From positions 1 through 6,873 of the forward strand of contig CAKZLA010000593.1 in NCBI GenBank assembly GCA_937124525.1: a stretch of DNA of 6,873 nucleotides, in the 5' to 3' direction. The number at the start of each line of letters is the position of its first letter. Position 1 is the first letter of the stretch. Below are positions 1 to 6,627 of this stretch, one piece after another. This DNA comes from an uncultured Desulfobacterium sp. (lineage in GTDB: Bacteria; Desulfobacterota; Desulfobacteria; Desulfobacterales; Desulfobacteraceae). Below the pieces are notes generated by a model, which made no database searches, was not told where the DNA came from, and saw only the letters and a program-made list of their open reading frames with translations. The position numbers were made by a program, and so were the translations under genes.

Positions 1-821
1 ACAGCGTTTTCCAGTTTTACACCCAGGTCACCCAGGACCTGGCCTGTGTCATAAAAATAAAATTTAGGGGTCTTTTGAATAGCTCTGGCAATATTCTTAT
101 GAAACGGAGAGACTTTAAAAAGCACATACATATTCTCAAGTATTGTCAACCATCGCTTCACCGTCTTATCGGAACATTGTAAATCCTGGGAAAGAGAGCT
201 ATATGATATGGGGCTTCCCACCCGGTGTTTCAATAACTGAATCAAGGTTTCAATTTGAGTAATCTGCTGAACATTTTCAAGGTCAATCAGATCTTGCTTT
301 ATGATAATATCAAGATGAGATTTTTTCCATCGATTATAAAATCGGGTTGTTCCCTCCAGAAAGGGTTCAGGAAAACCACCAAAGACCAAAAGTTTATCCA
401 GCGCTGTTTCAAGATCATCTGGTTTTAAAAACGTATGAATTTCTTTAAGATCCAGGGGATGCATTCTGAACTGGAAAAATCTTCCCGCCAGGGAATCGCC
501 AACTTTCCGATAGGTATCAAGCTTGGCGCTGCCGGTAACCACTATGGATGGCGGAATCCCCTCAGTATCATAAATCCCCTTTAACCATGATTTCCAATTT
601 TTCAGCTTGTGCAGCTCATCAAAAATAACCAGGGGTTTTGATCGATCCCAAGATTTTTCCTGCAAGCTCAACCTGTCATCCATATTATCAAAATTGAAAT
701 AATCAAAATCCTTTTCCAACAGTTTAGACAGGGTCGTTTTCCCGGTTTGACGTGGCCCGGTGAGCAGGATTATTTTTTTGTCTAAATCTTCCTGGATGTA
801 TTTTTCAAGATATCTTTTCAT
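1..821 (-). CDS. AAA-family ATPase with DUF4143 domain (3' end beyond window)
   Basis: This is the N-terminal 273 residues of an ATPase of the AAA/DUF4143 group; the reading frame is open to the window edge, so the C-terminus is missing here. A Walker A motif GPRQTGKT lies at residues 22-29, a Walker B segment LVIFDELHKL at 64-73, and a sensor-like VVTGSAKLD at 94-102. The DUF4143 part begins near residue 180 and shows the characteristic FYFYDTG at 254-260 and a following LENA at 270-273. Family members are usually about 380-400 residues, so roughly two thirds is seen. The ATG at 821 is the only plausible start, because a stop lies in frame at 870-872 with no ATG, GTG or TTG between; no clear Shine-Dalgarno sequence precedes it. 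The cellular role of this family is poorly defined, and it is common in variable genomic regions. The family call is firm; a function cannot be assigned. Confidence 0.9.
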   Translation of the reverse strand, partial: MKRYLEKYIQEDLDKKIILLTGPRQTGKTTLSKLLEKDFDYFNFDNMDDRLSLQEKSWDRSKPLVIFDELHKLKNWKSWLKGIYDTEGIPPSIVVTGSAKLDTYRKVGDSLAGRFFQFRMHPLDLKEIHTFLKPDDLETALDKLLVFGGFPEPFLEGTTRFYNRWKKSHLDIIIKQDLIDLENVQQITQIETLIQLLKHRVGSPISYSSLSQDLQCSDKTVKRWLTILENMYVLFKVSPFHKNIARAIQKTPKFYFYDTGQVLGDLGVKLENA

Positions 822-840
822 GCAGACTATTTTGGCATCA

Positions 841-870
841 ATTCCGGAATAGTCAAGACTTTTTCGGAAT
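841..870. promoter_or_regulatory. Nested palindrome upstream of the ATPase gene
   Basis: A 30-nt symmetric element: ATTCCG at 841-846 pairs with CGGAAT at 865-870, and inside it AGTC at 851-854 pairs with GACT at 857-860. It sits 19 nt upstream of the ATPase start codon and includes TTGACT (read on the minus strand, 856-851), which resembles a -35 box, although no good -10 follows. It could be a regulator binding site or a small hairpin. The symmetry is seen directly; the function is inferred. Confidence 0.35.
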
Positions 871-1038
871 CAATGTCGATAAAGTCAACAAATTATGGAA
901 TCGATCACATCGACGGACATAATTTAAAAAGCATTGCAAAATGAGTGAAAAATGAGCTAATAAAAGGTTTAAAAATGCAATTGGCCACAATATTGCCATT
1001 TAAGTTTTTTTATTAATCTAAGGAAAGGAGACAATAAA

Positions 1039-1370
1039 ATAAAAAAAATCATTTCAGTCGGCCTGGGGATCTTATTTTTGATGGTGGTAAGCAATGCTGG
1101 AGCAGAACAGATTACTGTGGGAGCGGTCACGCCCTGACCGGCAAACTTGCGGTATACGGAGAAGGATTCCAGCAATCCATGCTTCTGGCAGCAGATAAAA
1201 TCAATGCTGACGGCGGCATCAACGGCAAGACCTTTAAAATCATGTTTGAGGACAATAACTCCACCTCCAAGGGATCTGTTTCCGCCATCCGCAAACTGAT
1301 CACCGTTGATAAACTCTCCGTAATTTTCGGCCCTACTGCGAGCTCCAATTGCCTGGCTGTCAGCCCCCCA
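1039..1370 (+). pseudogene. livK: livK-like branched-chain amino acid ABC binding protein remnant
   Basis: Remains of the periplasmic substrate-binding protein of a branched-chain amino acid (HAAT/Liv) ABC transporter, Peripla_BP_6 type. A strong ribosome binding site AAGGAG (1025-1030) is followed at the expected distance by AAA AAA ATC ATT codons, but the start position (1039-1041) reads ATA rather than ATG. A signal peptide follows (hydrophobic GLGILFLMVV, ending NAGAEQ), then the mature start ITVGAVTP. One base is missing near 1134, giving a TGA stop at 1135. In the shifted frame the protein continues LTGKLAVYGEGFQQSMLLAA, then KINADGGINGKTFKIMFEDN and FGPTASSNCLAVSP. About 110 of the usual roughly 370 residues remain; homology stops in a run of six C at 1364-1369, where livG sequence begins in another frame. 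It is not functional. The exact ligand of the ancestral protein is uncertain. Confidence 0.8.
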
Positions 1371-1740
1371 CCTGATCAGTCAAAAGGGGATCAAACGGAC
1401 CTTTCAGCAGACCCGGGTGCTGCCCTTTCTCTCCGTCATGGACAACCTGGTCGCAGCTGCCCCCAACCAGGCAGGGGAAAAAATACTGCCCCTGTTTTTC
1501 AGGCCTGTTCCTGGTCAAAGCCCAGGAACAGGAAAACATGGCCAAGGCCCTTGAGGTCCTGGAAACCATTGAATTGATCAAACTCAAGGACCTGCCGGCA
1601 GGGGATCTGAGTTACGGCCAGCAGAAGCTGCTGGAAATCGGACGGGTGCTCATGGATGACCCCGGTCTGATCATCCTGGATGAACCCACTGCAGGGATCA
1701 ACCCCAACCTCATCCGGCAACTGATCAGCATCCTCAAAAC
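1366..1740 (+). pseudogene. livG: livG-like ABC transporter ATPase remnant
   Basis: Internal part of the LivG ATPase of the same branched-chain amino acid transporter. Frame 1 from about 1366 reads PHLISQKGIKRTFQQTRVLP followed by FLSVMDNLVAAAP, matching the region after the missing Walker A and early Q-loop part. A frameshift between about 1498 and 1510 moves the homology to the frame that continues FLVKAQEQENMAKALEVLE. The ABC signature LSYGQQKLLEIGR begins at 1604, and Walker B LIILDEPTAGI follows at about 1670-1702. Homology ends after LISILK near 1737. About 125 of the usual roughly 255 residues are present. The N-terminal nucleotide-binding P-loop and the C-terminal H-loop are both lost, so no active ATPase can be made. 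An open frame from 1538 to 1765 exists but encodes only this fragment. Confidence 0.85.
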
Positions 1741-1813
1741 CTGGTCTTTATTCCCCAGGGGCTGAACATTTTTCCCAACAGATGAAGTCCGTCGCCTCTA
1801 CCTTGGCGGATAA
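1741..1813 (+). pseudogene. livF: livF-like ABC transporter ATPase remnant (two short pieces)
   Basis: Two tiny fragments that fit the second ATPase of the Liv transporter. Frame 1 from 1741 reads LVFIPQGLNIFPN, the conserved PQG-NIFP block between Walker A and the signature motif of LivF. After a frame change near 1778, codons from 1781 read DEVRRLYLGG followed by TAA at 1811-1813, which matches the typical LivF C-terminus ending in YLGG. Everything between (signature, Walker B, H-loop) and everything before is deleted. The position directly after livG and directly before the next gene's ribosome binding site supports the call. The second piece is short, so the identification depends on context as well as sequence. 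Confidence 0.6.
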
Positions 1814-1835
1814 GGGATAAAATAAAGGAAAACAT

Positions 1836-2071
1836 ATGGGGGAATTGCTTCAAATCGCCCTTTTGGGCCACCCCATACTGTGCGCCGGACCGCCGCCCGG
1901 ATTTTCCAGCATGAACTGGATCACCTCAATGGAAAGGTTTTCCTGGACCGGATACCATTAGATATTGTCACGGAAAAAGAATTTTGGAAGCGGTCGTCCC
2001 TGCCTTTTCTCTCTCCGTCCGCCCGACATGGATTTGTCCAACGCCAGCATCACCCGCCAGCCCCAGAGTGA
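1836..2071 (+). pseudogene. def: Peptide deformylase remnant with internal deletion
   Basis: Both ends of a peptide deformylase, the metalloenzyme that removes the formyl group from the initiator methionine of new proteins. The start is well formed: AAAGGA at 1824-1829, then ATG at 1836, reading MGELLQIALLGHPIL as in Def N-termini. Near 1880 the sequence jumps to the C-terminal part in another frame: AARIFQHELDHLNG, holding the HExxH metal-binding motif (codons 1910-1924), then KVFLDRIPLDIVTEKEFWKR. The central roughly 100 residues, including the GxGLAA and EGCLS motifs, are missing. Homology fades near 1995; the frame stays open to 2071 with a tail I do not recognise. A working def gene must lie elsewhere in the genome. 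The deformylase assignment is strong because of the QHELDHLNG block. Confidence 0.8.
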
Positions 2072-2108
2072 GGAACGAACGGTGGGTAAGGTCAGGTGTA
2101 TGCATTTG

Positions 2109-2345
2109 TTAACTGCCGCTGCCTACCTCTTCTTTGATTCTTTCAGCGATCCAGACTTTAATGATTGATTGTCTTGTAACACCAATCCTAGTTGCCTCAC
2201 GATCCAGTGATTCAATAATCCAGTCAGGAAAATCAACATTAACTCGTCTTTGCTTTAATCCAGGTCTTCTTTTGGTGGAAAGATCCAAATGAGATGTAAT
2301 CTCTTCACCACTGTCAAATATTTTATCTAGTTCTTTAGCTTTCAT
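2109..2345 (-). CDS. brnA: BrnA-family antitoxin (ribbon-helix-helix)
   Basis: A 78-residue antitoxin of the BrnA/CopG type, expected to bind and neutralise the BrnT toxin and to repress its own operon through its DNA-binding domain. The N-terminal part MKAKELDKIFDSGEEI is the toxin-binding side typical of the family. The ribbon-helix-helix follows, with the strand RRVNVDFP near residues 33-40 and the helices DWIIESLDREATRIGV and TRQSIIKVWIAERIKEE. The start at 2345 is preferred over an upstream ATG at 2363 because AAGGAG (minus strand, 2358-2353) sits 7 nt before it. The gene overlaps the end of brnT by 11 nt, the usual sign of translational coupling in a toxin-first operon. The gene appears intact. 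Confidence 0.85.
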   Translation of the reverse strand: MKAKELDKIFDSGEEITSHLDLSTKRRPGLKQRRVNVDFPDWIIESLDREATRIGVTRQSIIKVWIAERIKEEVGSGS

Positions 2346-2598
2346 AATAAAGCTCCTTTTCACCTTTTCTTGAGCGACGTACAGAGATTATCCTGACGCG
2401 ATTTTCCCTGATGGTGTAAAATGCGGTCCACAGCTTCTTATCCAGTTCCGCGATCAAAGCGAATCTTGGCTCATCGTCGCTTTTCGCTTGGATTTCGAGT
2501 CTATATGCGTCAAGCCACAAAGTTTGCGCTTCCTCAAAATCAATTCCATGTTTTTGACTGTTTGATTTACTTTTGTTTGGATCATACTCGAAATTCAT
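2335..2598 (-). CDS. brnT: BrnT-family ribonuclease toxin
   Basis: An 87-residue toxin of the BrnT family, small RelE-fold ribonucleases that block translation until bound by BrnA. Family hallmarks are present in order: FEYDPNKS at residues 3-10, the KHGIDFEEA block at 16-24, DDEPRF near 41-46, and the C-terminal RVRIISVRRSRKGEKELYY. The length matches the family (about 90 residues) and no catalytic region is interrupted. The ATG at 2598 is preceded by TTGGAG on the minus strand. It is the first gene of a two-gene operon and overlaps brnA. The pair sits between decayed genes and a truncated Fic gene, a typical accessory setting. The toxin would be lethal if expressed alone; activity is inferred from family knowledge. 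Confidence 0.87.
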   Translation of the reverse strand: MNFEYDPNKSKSNSQKHGIDFEEAQTLWLDAYRLEIQAKSDDEPRFALIAELDKKLWTAFYTIRENRVRIISVRRSRKGEKELYYES

Positions 2599-2610
2599 AA
2601 TTCTCCAATT

Positions 2611-2661
2611 TAAGTATAATATTTATACCTTAATTATAATCTTGGAGGTTTGATTATGCAA
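2611..2661 (-). promoter_or_regulatory. Putative brnTA promoter and operator
   Basis: Read on the minus strand, TTGCAT (2661-2656) and a perfect TATAAT (2638-2633) are separated by 17 nt, a plausible sigma70-type promoter, although the -35 matches the consensus at only three positions. Immediately downstream, 2611-2632 is an imperfect palindrome (TAAGTATA against TATACCTTA, one extra base) between the -10 box and the brnT ribosome binding site. A ribbon-helix-helix repressor such as BrnA commonly binds such AT-rich palindromes in its own promoter. The sequence features are seen; BrnA binding is inferred. Confidence 0.4.
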
Positions 2662-2770
2662 GTAAAGATTTAAATTTTTGCCATAAACATCTGCGGTTTA
2701 TCCGTCAGCATGTTTTTGTTGTGTGCTGAACCTTATCCTCCCCCATCAAGCATCTTCCCTGTTGTTTTTC

Positions 2771-2834
2771 ATGGCACATTTTACATTATTGCGCCAGTTT
2801 TTTTTATGTGGCGCAATAATGTAAAATGTGCCAT
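2771..2834. repeat. Perfect 26-bp inverted repeat upstream of the Fic-like gene
   Basis: The arm at 2771-2796 is exactly complementary to the arm at 2809-2834, with a 12-nt T-rich spacer (2797-2808). Each arm starts or ends with ATGGCACA/TGTGCCAT and has GCGCCA/TGGCGC next to the spacer. The right arm ends 9 nt before the likely start codon of the Fic-like gene. TTTACA at 2780-2785 resembles a -35 box, and TTTTAT in the spacer could serve as a -10, so the palindrome may frame the gene's core promoter. It lacks the T-run after the stem expected of an intrinsic terminator. An operator for the gene's own winged-helix domain, a hairpin in the leader, or a small mobile remnant are all possible. 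Confidence 0.8.
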
Positions 2835-2843
2835 ATTATTATC

Positions 2844-3482
2844 ATGCCAAAACATGTACCGCAAAATGAGTTAGATGCTGTTCTGAGAGCAGTTGGTCAA
2901 TTTCCTGAAGGCGTGTCTGTTAAAGATATCAGCATTGTCATGGAACAATTGTTACCACGTAGAACTCTTCAGCGTCGCCTGGGACAGCTTGTAGACCAGA
3001 AGAAGTTGGTACGAACAGGCAAGGGTCGAGGCACCAGATACATTAAAATAGTAAGAGGAAGTTTAGTTGCCACACTCCCCTCACTTAAAATAGAGGCTCA
3101 TGCCGAAGTATATATTCCCATATCCCAGAAAGGAGAGCAAATCAAACAGGCGGTTCGCCAACCAGTTCAAAACCGTCAGCCGATCGGGTATAATAGGAAA
3201 TTTATCGATGATTATATTCCCAATACAAGCTCTTATCTTTCTTATGAGATACGGCAGAGTCTTTATGAAAAAGGACAATCCTCGGATGGTCACCGGCCAG
3301 CTGGAACATATGCACGGCAGATATTTAATCGTATTTTGATTGACCTATCATGGAATTCAAGTCGTTTAGAAGGCAATACCTACTCATTGCTTGAGACAGA
3401 TCGTTTGCTTGAATTTGGTGAGGTCGCCGAGGGCAAGATGGCTATAGAATCACAAATGATCCTGAACCATAAGGAGTATTAA
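2844..3482 (+). CDS. Fic-family protein, C-terminally truncated (wHTH and Fic N-terminal region only)
   Basis: A 212-residue open frame covering the front of a Fic-family protein. Fic enzymes usually transfer AMP to target proteins. Residues about 8-68 look like a winged helix-turn-helix (SVKDISIVMEQLLPRRTLQR, then LVDQKKLVRTGKGRGTRYIKI). Residues about 116-210 match the segment before the Fic core: YNRKFIDDYIPNTSSYLS, then PAGTYARQIFNRILIDLSW and NSSRLEGNTYSLLETDRLL. S172-xxx-E176-G177 fits the inhibitory motif [S/T]xxxE[G/N]. The protein stops two residues after the conserved NHK (NHKEY), before the catalytic HPFx[D/E]GNGR motif. No remnant of that motif is seen downstream; the maoC-like gene begins 9 nt later. 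A second ATG at 2826 lies inside the palindrome, so 2844 is preferred; neither has a clear Shine-Dalgarno sequence. AMP transfer is not expected; DNA binding could survive. Confidence 0.75.
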   Translation: MPKHVPQNELDAVLRAVGQFPEGVSVKDISIVMEQLLPRRTLQRRLGQLVDQKKLVRTGKGRGTRYIKIVRGSLVATLPSLKIEAHAEVYIPISQKGEQIKQAVRQPVQNRQPIGYNRKFIDDYIPNTSSYLSYEIRQSLYEKGQSSDGHRPAGTYARQIFNRILIDLSWNSSRLEGNTYSLLETDRLLEFGEVAEGKMAIESQMILNHKEY

Positions 3483-3491
3483 ACGGCAACC

Positions 3492-3986
3492 ATGGCAAAT
3501 CCAATGCGAAAAAAAGCCATAAACGGACTTAAAGTAAATGACGAATTCTCCTACACAAGAAAATTCACAGAAGCAGAAACCCTGGCCTTCGGGGATCTCA
3601 CCCGGGATTACAATCCCGTACACTACGATACCAGATGGACAAACACCAAGGGATTCCAGGGACTCATCTGCCATGGGCTTCTCATTGGCGGCATGATCTG
3701 CGAATTTGGGGGACAGGTGGGCTGGCTGGCCACGGGGATGAATTTTAAATTCCTGGGTCCGGTGTATTTTGATGACACCGTGCAGTGCCGGATCACCATC
3801 ACCGATATCCAGAAAAACGGCCGGGCAGAAGCCGAGGCCGTTTTCACCAATCAGCATGGCACAAAGGTGGGAATGGCAAGTATGACCGGACGACTGCCCC
3901 TTGAAACGGAGAAACGGATTCTGGAGCAGATGGTGACAGAGGGGGACCCCACCAACAAACTGGCAGATCCCCTCTATACGGAATAA
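3492..3986 (+). CDS. MaoC-like hot-dog dehydratase / (R)-specific enoyl-CoA hydratase family
   Basis: A 164-residue protein of the MaoC/hydratase-2 family. These single hot-dog fold proteins hydrate 2-enoyl-CoA to (R)-3-hydroxyacyl-CoA or carry out related acyl-CoA hydration reactions. The hydratase-2 motif is clear: FGDLTRDYNPVHYD at residues 33-46 with the catalytic pair D39 and H44, followed by GFQGLICHGLLIGGMICEF at 54-72. Length is normal for a PhaJ-like enzyme (about 140-165 residues). The ATG at 3492 is preceded by AAGGAG at 3471-3476, rather far away at 15 nt, and those bases also encode the end of the Fic fragment. It stands alone on the plus strand, convergent with thiD. Substrate chain length and pathway (fatty acid, polyhydroxyalkanoate or other) cannot be told from the sequence. 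Confidence 0.87.
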   Translation: MANPMRKKAINGLKVNDEFSYTRKFTEAETLAFGDLTRDYNPVHYDTRWTNTKGFQGLICHGLLIGGMICEFGGQVGWLATGMNFKFLGPVYFDDTVQCRITITDIQKNGRAEAEAVFTNQHGTKVGMASMTGRLPLETEKRILEQMVTEGDPTNKLADPLYTE

Positions 3987-4028
3987 TAGGTTACCCCACG
4001 TTATGAGCCCATTATTTCCTTGACTCAA

Positions 4029-4838
4029 TCAAGACCAAAATTTATAAAAATGATGCACCGGGCCATGGCCCTTGCCTGTCTGATACCCTGCCCCGGCCCT
4101 GAGGGCATGGGTGATGTAGACCTTGGCCATTTTCACCGCCGGTTCCAGGGACATGCCCCGGGCCAGGTTGGCGGCAATGGCCGAAGACAGGGTGCAGCCG
4201 GTGCCGTGGGAATTCTCAGTATTGATCCGCTCTCCGGGCAGATGAATCATGGCCTGGGTCTCTTTATGATATAAAAGATCGCCACTGTTCTCTCCGGTGA
4301 GGTGGCCGCCCTTTACCAACACATTGGCACATCCCAGTTCTGCAAGATCCAGAGCTGCCTTTGACATATCCCCGGCTGTTTCAACGGACCGGTCCAGCAG
4401 CACCGAGGCTTCGGGTAGATTGGGGGTTATCAGGGTGGCCAGGGGAATCAAGGCCTGTTTCAGGGCCTTTACTGCATCCTCCCGGAGGAGTTTATCACCG
4501 CTTTTGGAAACCATCACCGGGTCCACCACAACATTGGGGCATTTCCACTGGATAAGTTTCTGGGACACGGTTTCAATCACCTCCGGGGAGTGGGGCATGC
4601 CGATCTTCACAGCATCCACGCCGATATCGTCCAGTACGGCATCCATCTGTGCTGCGATAAAAGCTGGCGGCACCGGTAAAATATCGGTGACCACTTGGGT
4701 GTTCTGGGCTGTGAGGGCTGTGATAACGGACATGCCAAAACAGCCAAGGGCTGAAAAGGTTTTAAGATCCGCCTGGATACCGGCGCCTCCGCCGCTGTCC
4801 GAACCGGCAATGGTCAATACTCTGTAATAAGATTCCAT
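4029..4838 (-). CDS. thiD: Hydroxymethylpyrimidine/phosphomethylpyrimidine kinase
   Basis: A 269-residue cytoplasmic kinase that phosphorylates 4-amino-5-hydroxymethyl-2-methylpyrimidine (HMP) and then HMP-phosphate, giving the pyrophosphate needed for thiamine phosphate synthesis. Ribokinase-fold motifs are intact: [20 protein letters not shown] at residues 9-28, [16 protein letters not shown] at 103-118, LITPNLPEA at 136-144, and the anion-hole and catalytic segment [18 protein letters not shown] at 211-228 with Cys215. The length is typical. The start at 4838 is chosen because GGAG lies 6 nt upstream; an in-frame ATG at 4850 would add four residues but has a poor ribosome site. It is the last gene of the thiY-thiM-thiD operon, 25 nt after thiM, and converges on the maoC-like gene. 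It is not fused to thiE. Confidence 0.96.
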   Translation of the reverse strand: MESYYRVLTIAGSDSGGGAGIQADLKTFSALGCFGMSVITALTAQNTQVVTDILPVPPAFIAAQMDAVLDDIGVDAVKIGMPHSPEVIETVSQKLIQWKCPNVVVDPVMVSKSGDKLLREDAVKALKQALIPLATLITPNLPEASVLLDRSVETAGDMSKAALDLAELGCANVLVKGGHLTGENSGDLLYHKETQAMIHLPGERINTENSHGTGCTLSSAIAANLARGMSLEPAVKMAKVYITHALRAGAGYQTGKGHGPVHHFYKFWS

Positions 4839-4863
4839 AAATTGCTCCATATTTCCATTTTCT

Positions 4864-5661
4864 TTATGCCTTGAAAAAGGCCTGGATATCGGTTTCAGAC
4901 AACTGGTAAAGGGCGTCGATGAAATTCACCTGAAGACTACCCGGCCCCTTTGCAGTTTCCGCAGCCATTTCCCCTGCAATCCCCATCACGGCCATGGCAT
5001 GGGCTGCGGCCAGAGCCGGGTCTGGATTGATTGCGGCAAATGCCCCGCAAAGGGCTGTGGCCGTGCAACCAAGTCCGGTGACCCGGGGCATCATGTGATG
5101 TCCGTTTTTAACGGAAATCAGGGATTCTCCAGATACGATATAATCCGTTTCTCCGGTGATGCACACCACCGCACCCAGTTCCCGGCCCAGGGCCATGGCT
5201 GAATCAATGGCCAGGTCCGAGGCGCTGGTGCTGTCCACACCTTTGGTGGCCACATTCTGTTCACAAAGCGCCATGATTTCGGAGCCATTTCCCCGGATGA
5301 TGGTGGGGGATGCGACCTGAAGCAACTGCCTGGCCGTGCGGGTTCTGTACGTTGTGGCACCCACGCCCACCGGGTCCAGTACAATGGGAATCTTCAATTC
5401 CTTTGCCCGGGCAGCGGCAATGGTCATGGCGCTTATCCAGGGATCACTCAAGGTGCCGATATTAATGACCAGAGCACCGGCAATAGTTACCATTTCTGCC
5501 ACTTCAGGTTCGGCATGGGCCATGACCGGGGAGGCCCCCAGTGCCAGCAGGGCATTGGCGGTGTTGTTCATCACCACATAATTGGTGATGTTATGAACCA
5601 GGGGAGTTTTTTTTCTTATGATTTCAACATCATTCCAGATACTGGAGGGATTGATTATCAT
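4864..5661 (-). CDS. thiM: Hydroxyethylthiazole kinase
   Basis: A 265-residue kinase that phosphorylates 4-methyl-5-(2-hydroxyethyl)thiazole so that the thiazole half of thiamine can be reused. Family motifs are complete: [20 protein letters not shown] at residues 19-38 followed by [22 protein letters not shown] at 91-103, IIRGNGSEI at 121-129, and [19 protein letters not shown] at 191-209 with the catalytic Cys199 in TGLGC. Length is normal. AAAGGA on the minus strand precedes the ATG at 5661 by about 8 nt and overlaps the stop codon of thiY; the two genes are only 11 nt apart. The neighbours thiY and thiD make a dedicated salvage cluster. No oddities were seen. Confidence 0.96.
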   Translation of the reverse strand: MIINPSSIWNDVEIIRKKTPLVHNITNYVVMNNTANALLALGASPVMAHAEPEVAEMVTIAGALVINIGTLSDPWISAMTIAAARAKELKIPIVLDPVGVGATTYRTRTARQLLQVASPTIIRGNGSEIMALCEQNVATKGVDSTSASDLAIDSAMALGRELGAVVCITGETDYIVSGESLISVKNGHHMMPRVTGLGCTATALCGAFAAINPDPALAAAHAMAVMGIAGEMAAETAKGPGSLQVNFIDALYQLSETDIQAFFKA

Positions 5662-5672
5662 TTGCTTTTCCT

Positions 5673-6611
5673 TTACTTCCAGATATGGATCAACTTGTTC
5701 ACATCCACCTTATTGGTGATGAGTCCATGGGCCAGGGCAAAATCAGCAAACGTCTGCCATTTTGTGGCATCATGGGCCGGGCTGACGGCAAAATAGGGAC
5801 GGGTGAGTTCAAAGGCCTGGGTTTCAATGGTTTTGTCTGCCTGGGGCACCGCCGCCAGATACAGGGCCAGGGCTTTTTCAGGATCATTTTTTGTGTAGGA
5901 AAGAGCCTTTTCAATGGCCGTTACAAAACCATGTATCGCTTTTGATTTTTCCCCAAGGACGTCGGGACCTGCCACAAAAATCAACTCTTCATAATCCGGG
6001 ATTCCCCATTTTTCCAGTTCAAAAAACTGGGCGGTGTACCCCTGTTGGGCCATACCCACAGTTTCATAGGTTTTAAATGGACCCATGACGGCATCCACCT
6101 TATTGGCAACCAGGGCCGGTAAAATGGTAAACCCCACATTCACAGGGGTGTAATCTTTAACATGGTTAATGTCTGCAAAGGCCTTTAACAGAACATCCAT
6201 GAGTCCGGGCACGGTGTAACCAATTTTTTTACCGGAAAGGTCGGCGGGGGTTTTAATGCCCTTGCCCTCAAGAAAAAGCAAAGTGGTCAGAGGATGCACC
6301 ACCAGGGGGGCCACCGCCTTGATGGGAAGTCCCTGGCTTGCGGCAATTATGGTCTGGGGCTGGTAGGACACGGCCAGATCCACGTTACCCGAGGCTGCCA
6401 GCTTCAGGGCATCGGCAGTGTCTGACGGCGTGATGATCTCCACATCAATACCATTCTCGGCAAAATAATCCAATTCCTGGGCCACATAGATGGGTAAATG
6501 ATCCACATTGGGAAACCAATCCAGCATAAGGGTCAATTTTTCCGATGCCCACAGGGACGGGGTAAACGATAATGATGCCACAAGTATAAAGGTACAAAAT
6601 ACTTTTTTCAT
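5673..6611 (-). CDS. thiY: NMT1/THI5-like thiamine pyrimidine precursor ABC binding protein
   Basis: A 312-residue periplasmic binding protein of the NMT1/THI5-like (ThiY) family, expected to deliver a thiamine pyrimidine precursor such as N-formyl-aminopyrimidine or HMP to an ABC importer. Residues 1-22 form a Sec signal peptide (MKKVFC, hydrophobic core, SLWA then SE). The mature start [20 protein letters not shown] at 26-45 is the family hallmark, followed by [24 protein letters not shown] near 124-136 and [12 protein letters not shown] at 172-183. The only cysteine is Cys6 in the signal peptide, so it lacks the CCCFC motif of the yeast Thi5 synthase and fits a transporter. ATG 6611 is chosen because AAGGA (minus strand, 6625-6621) sits 9 nt upstream; a TTG at 6620 lacks room for a ribosome site. 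It is the first gene of the operon. No permease or ATPase partner is in the window. Confidence 0.88.
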   Translation of the reverse strand: MKKVFCTFILVASLSFTPSLWASEKLTLMLDWFPNVDHLPIYVAQELDYFAENGIDVEIITPSDTADALKLAASGNVDLAVSYQPQTIIAASQGLPIKAVAPLVVHPLTTLLFLEGKGIKTPADLSGKKIGYTVPGLMDVLLKAFADINHVKDYTPVNVGFTILPALVANKVDAVMGPFKTYETVGMAQQGYTAQFFELEKWGIPDYEELIFVAGPDVLGEKSKAIHGFVTAIEKALSYTKNDPEKALALYLAAVPQADKTIETQAFELTRPYFAVSPAHDATKWQTFADFALAHGLITNKVDVNKLIHIWK

Positions 6612-6627
6612 AATTTTCAATCCTTAC

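Noticed and set aside
1538..1765. 75-residue open frame as a functional small ABC protein
   Set aside because: It contains the ABC signature and Walker B but lacks Walker A and the H-loop, and flanking frames continue the same LivG homology, so it is a fragment.
1776..1815. Frame reading QQMKSVASTLADKG before the def start as a gene end
   Set aside because: The alternative frame reading DEVRRLYLGG-stop matches a LivF C-terminus and fits the operon order better.
2000..2020. Similarity to livG sequence at 1420-1437 (CTGCC..TTTCTC..CCGTC)
   Set aside because: The match is short, pyrimidine-rich and gapped; it is likely chance and not a duplicated segment.
2705..2729. TCAGCA/TGCTGA small inverted repeat between brnT and the Fic-like gene
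   Set aside because: There are only six pairs with a 13-nt loop and no T-run, which is not distinguishable from chance.
3980..4019. Stem-loop between the MaoC-like gene and thiD as a bidirectional terminator
   Set aside because: GGAATAATAGG and CCCATTATTTCC pair only with two bulges, and no T-run follows on either strand.
3450..4028. 192-residue minus-strand open frame
   Set aside because: It is antisense to the MaoC-like gene, whose hydratase motif is unambiguous; its protein shows no recognisable domain.
4297..4827. 176-residue plus-strand open frame
   Set aside because: It is the antisense shadow of thiD, which has complete kinase motifs.
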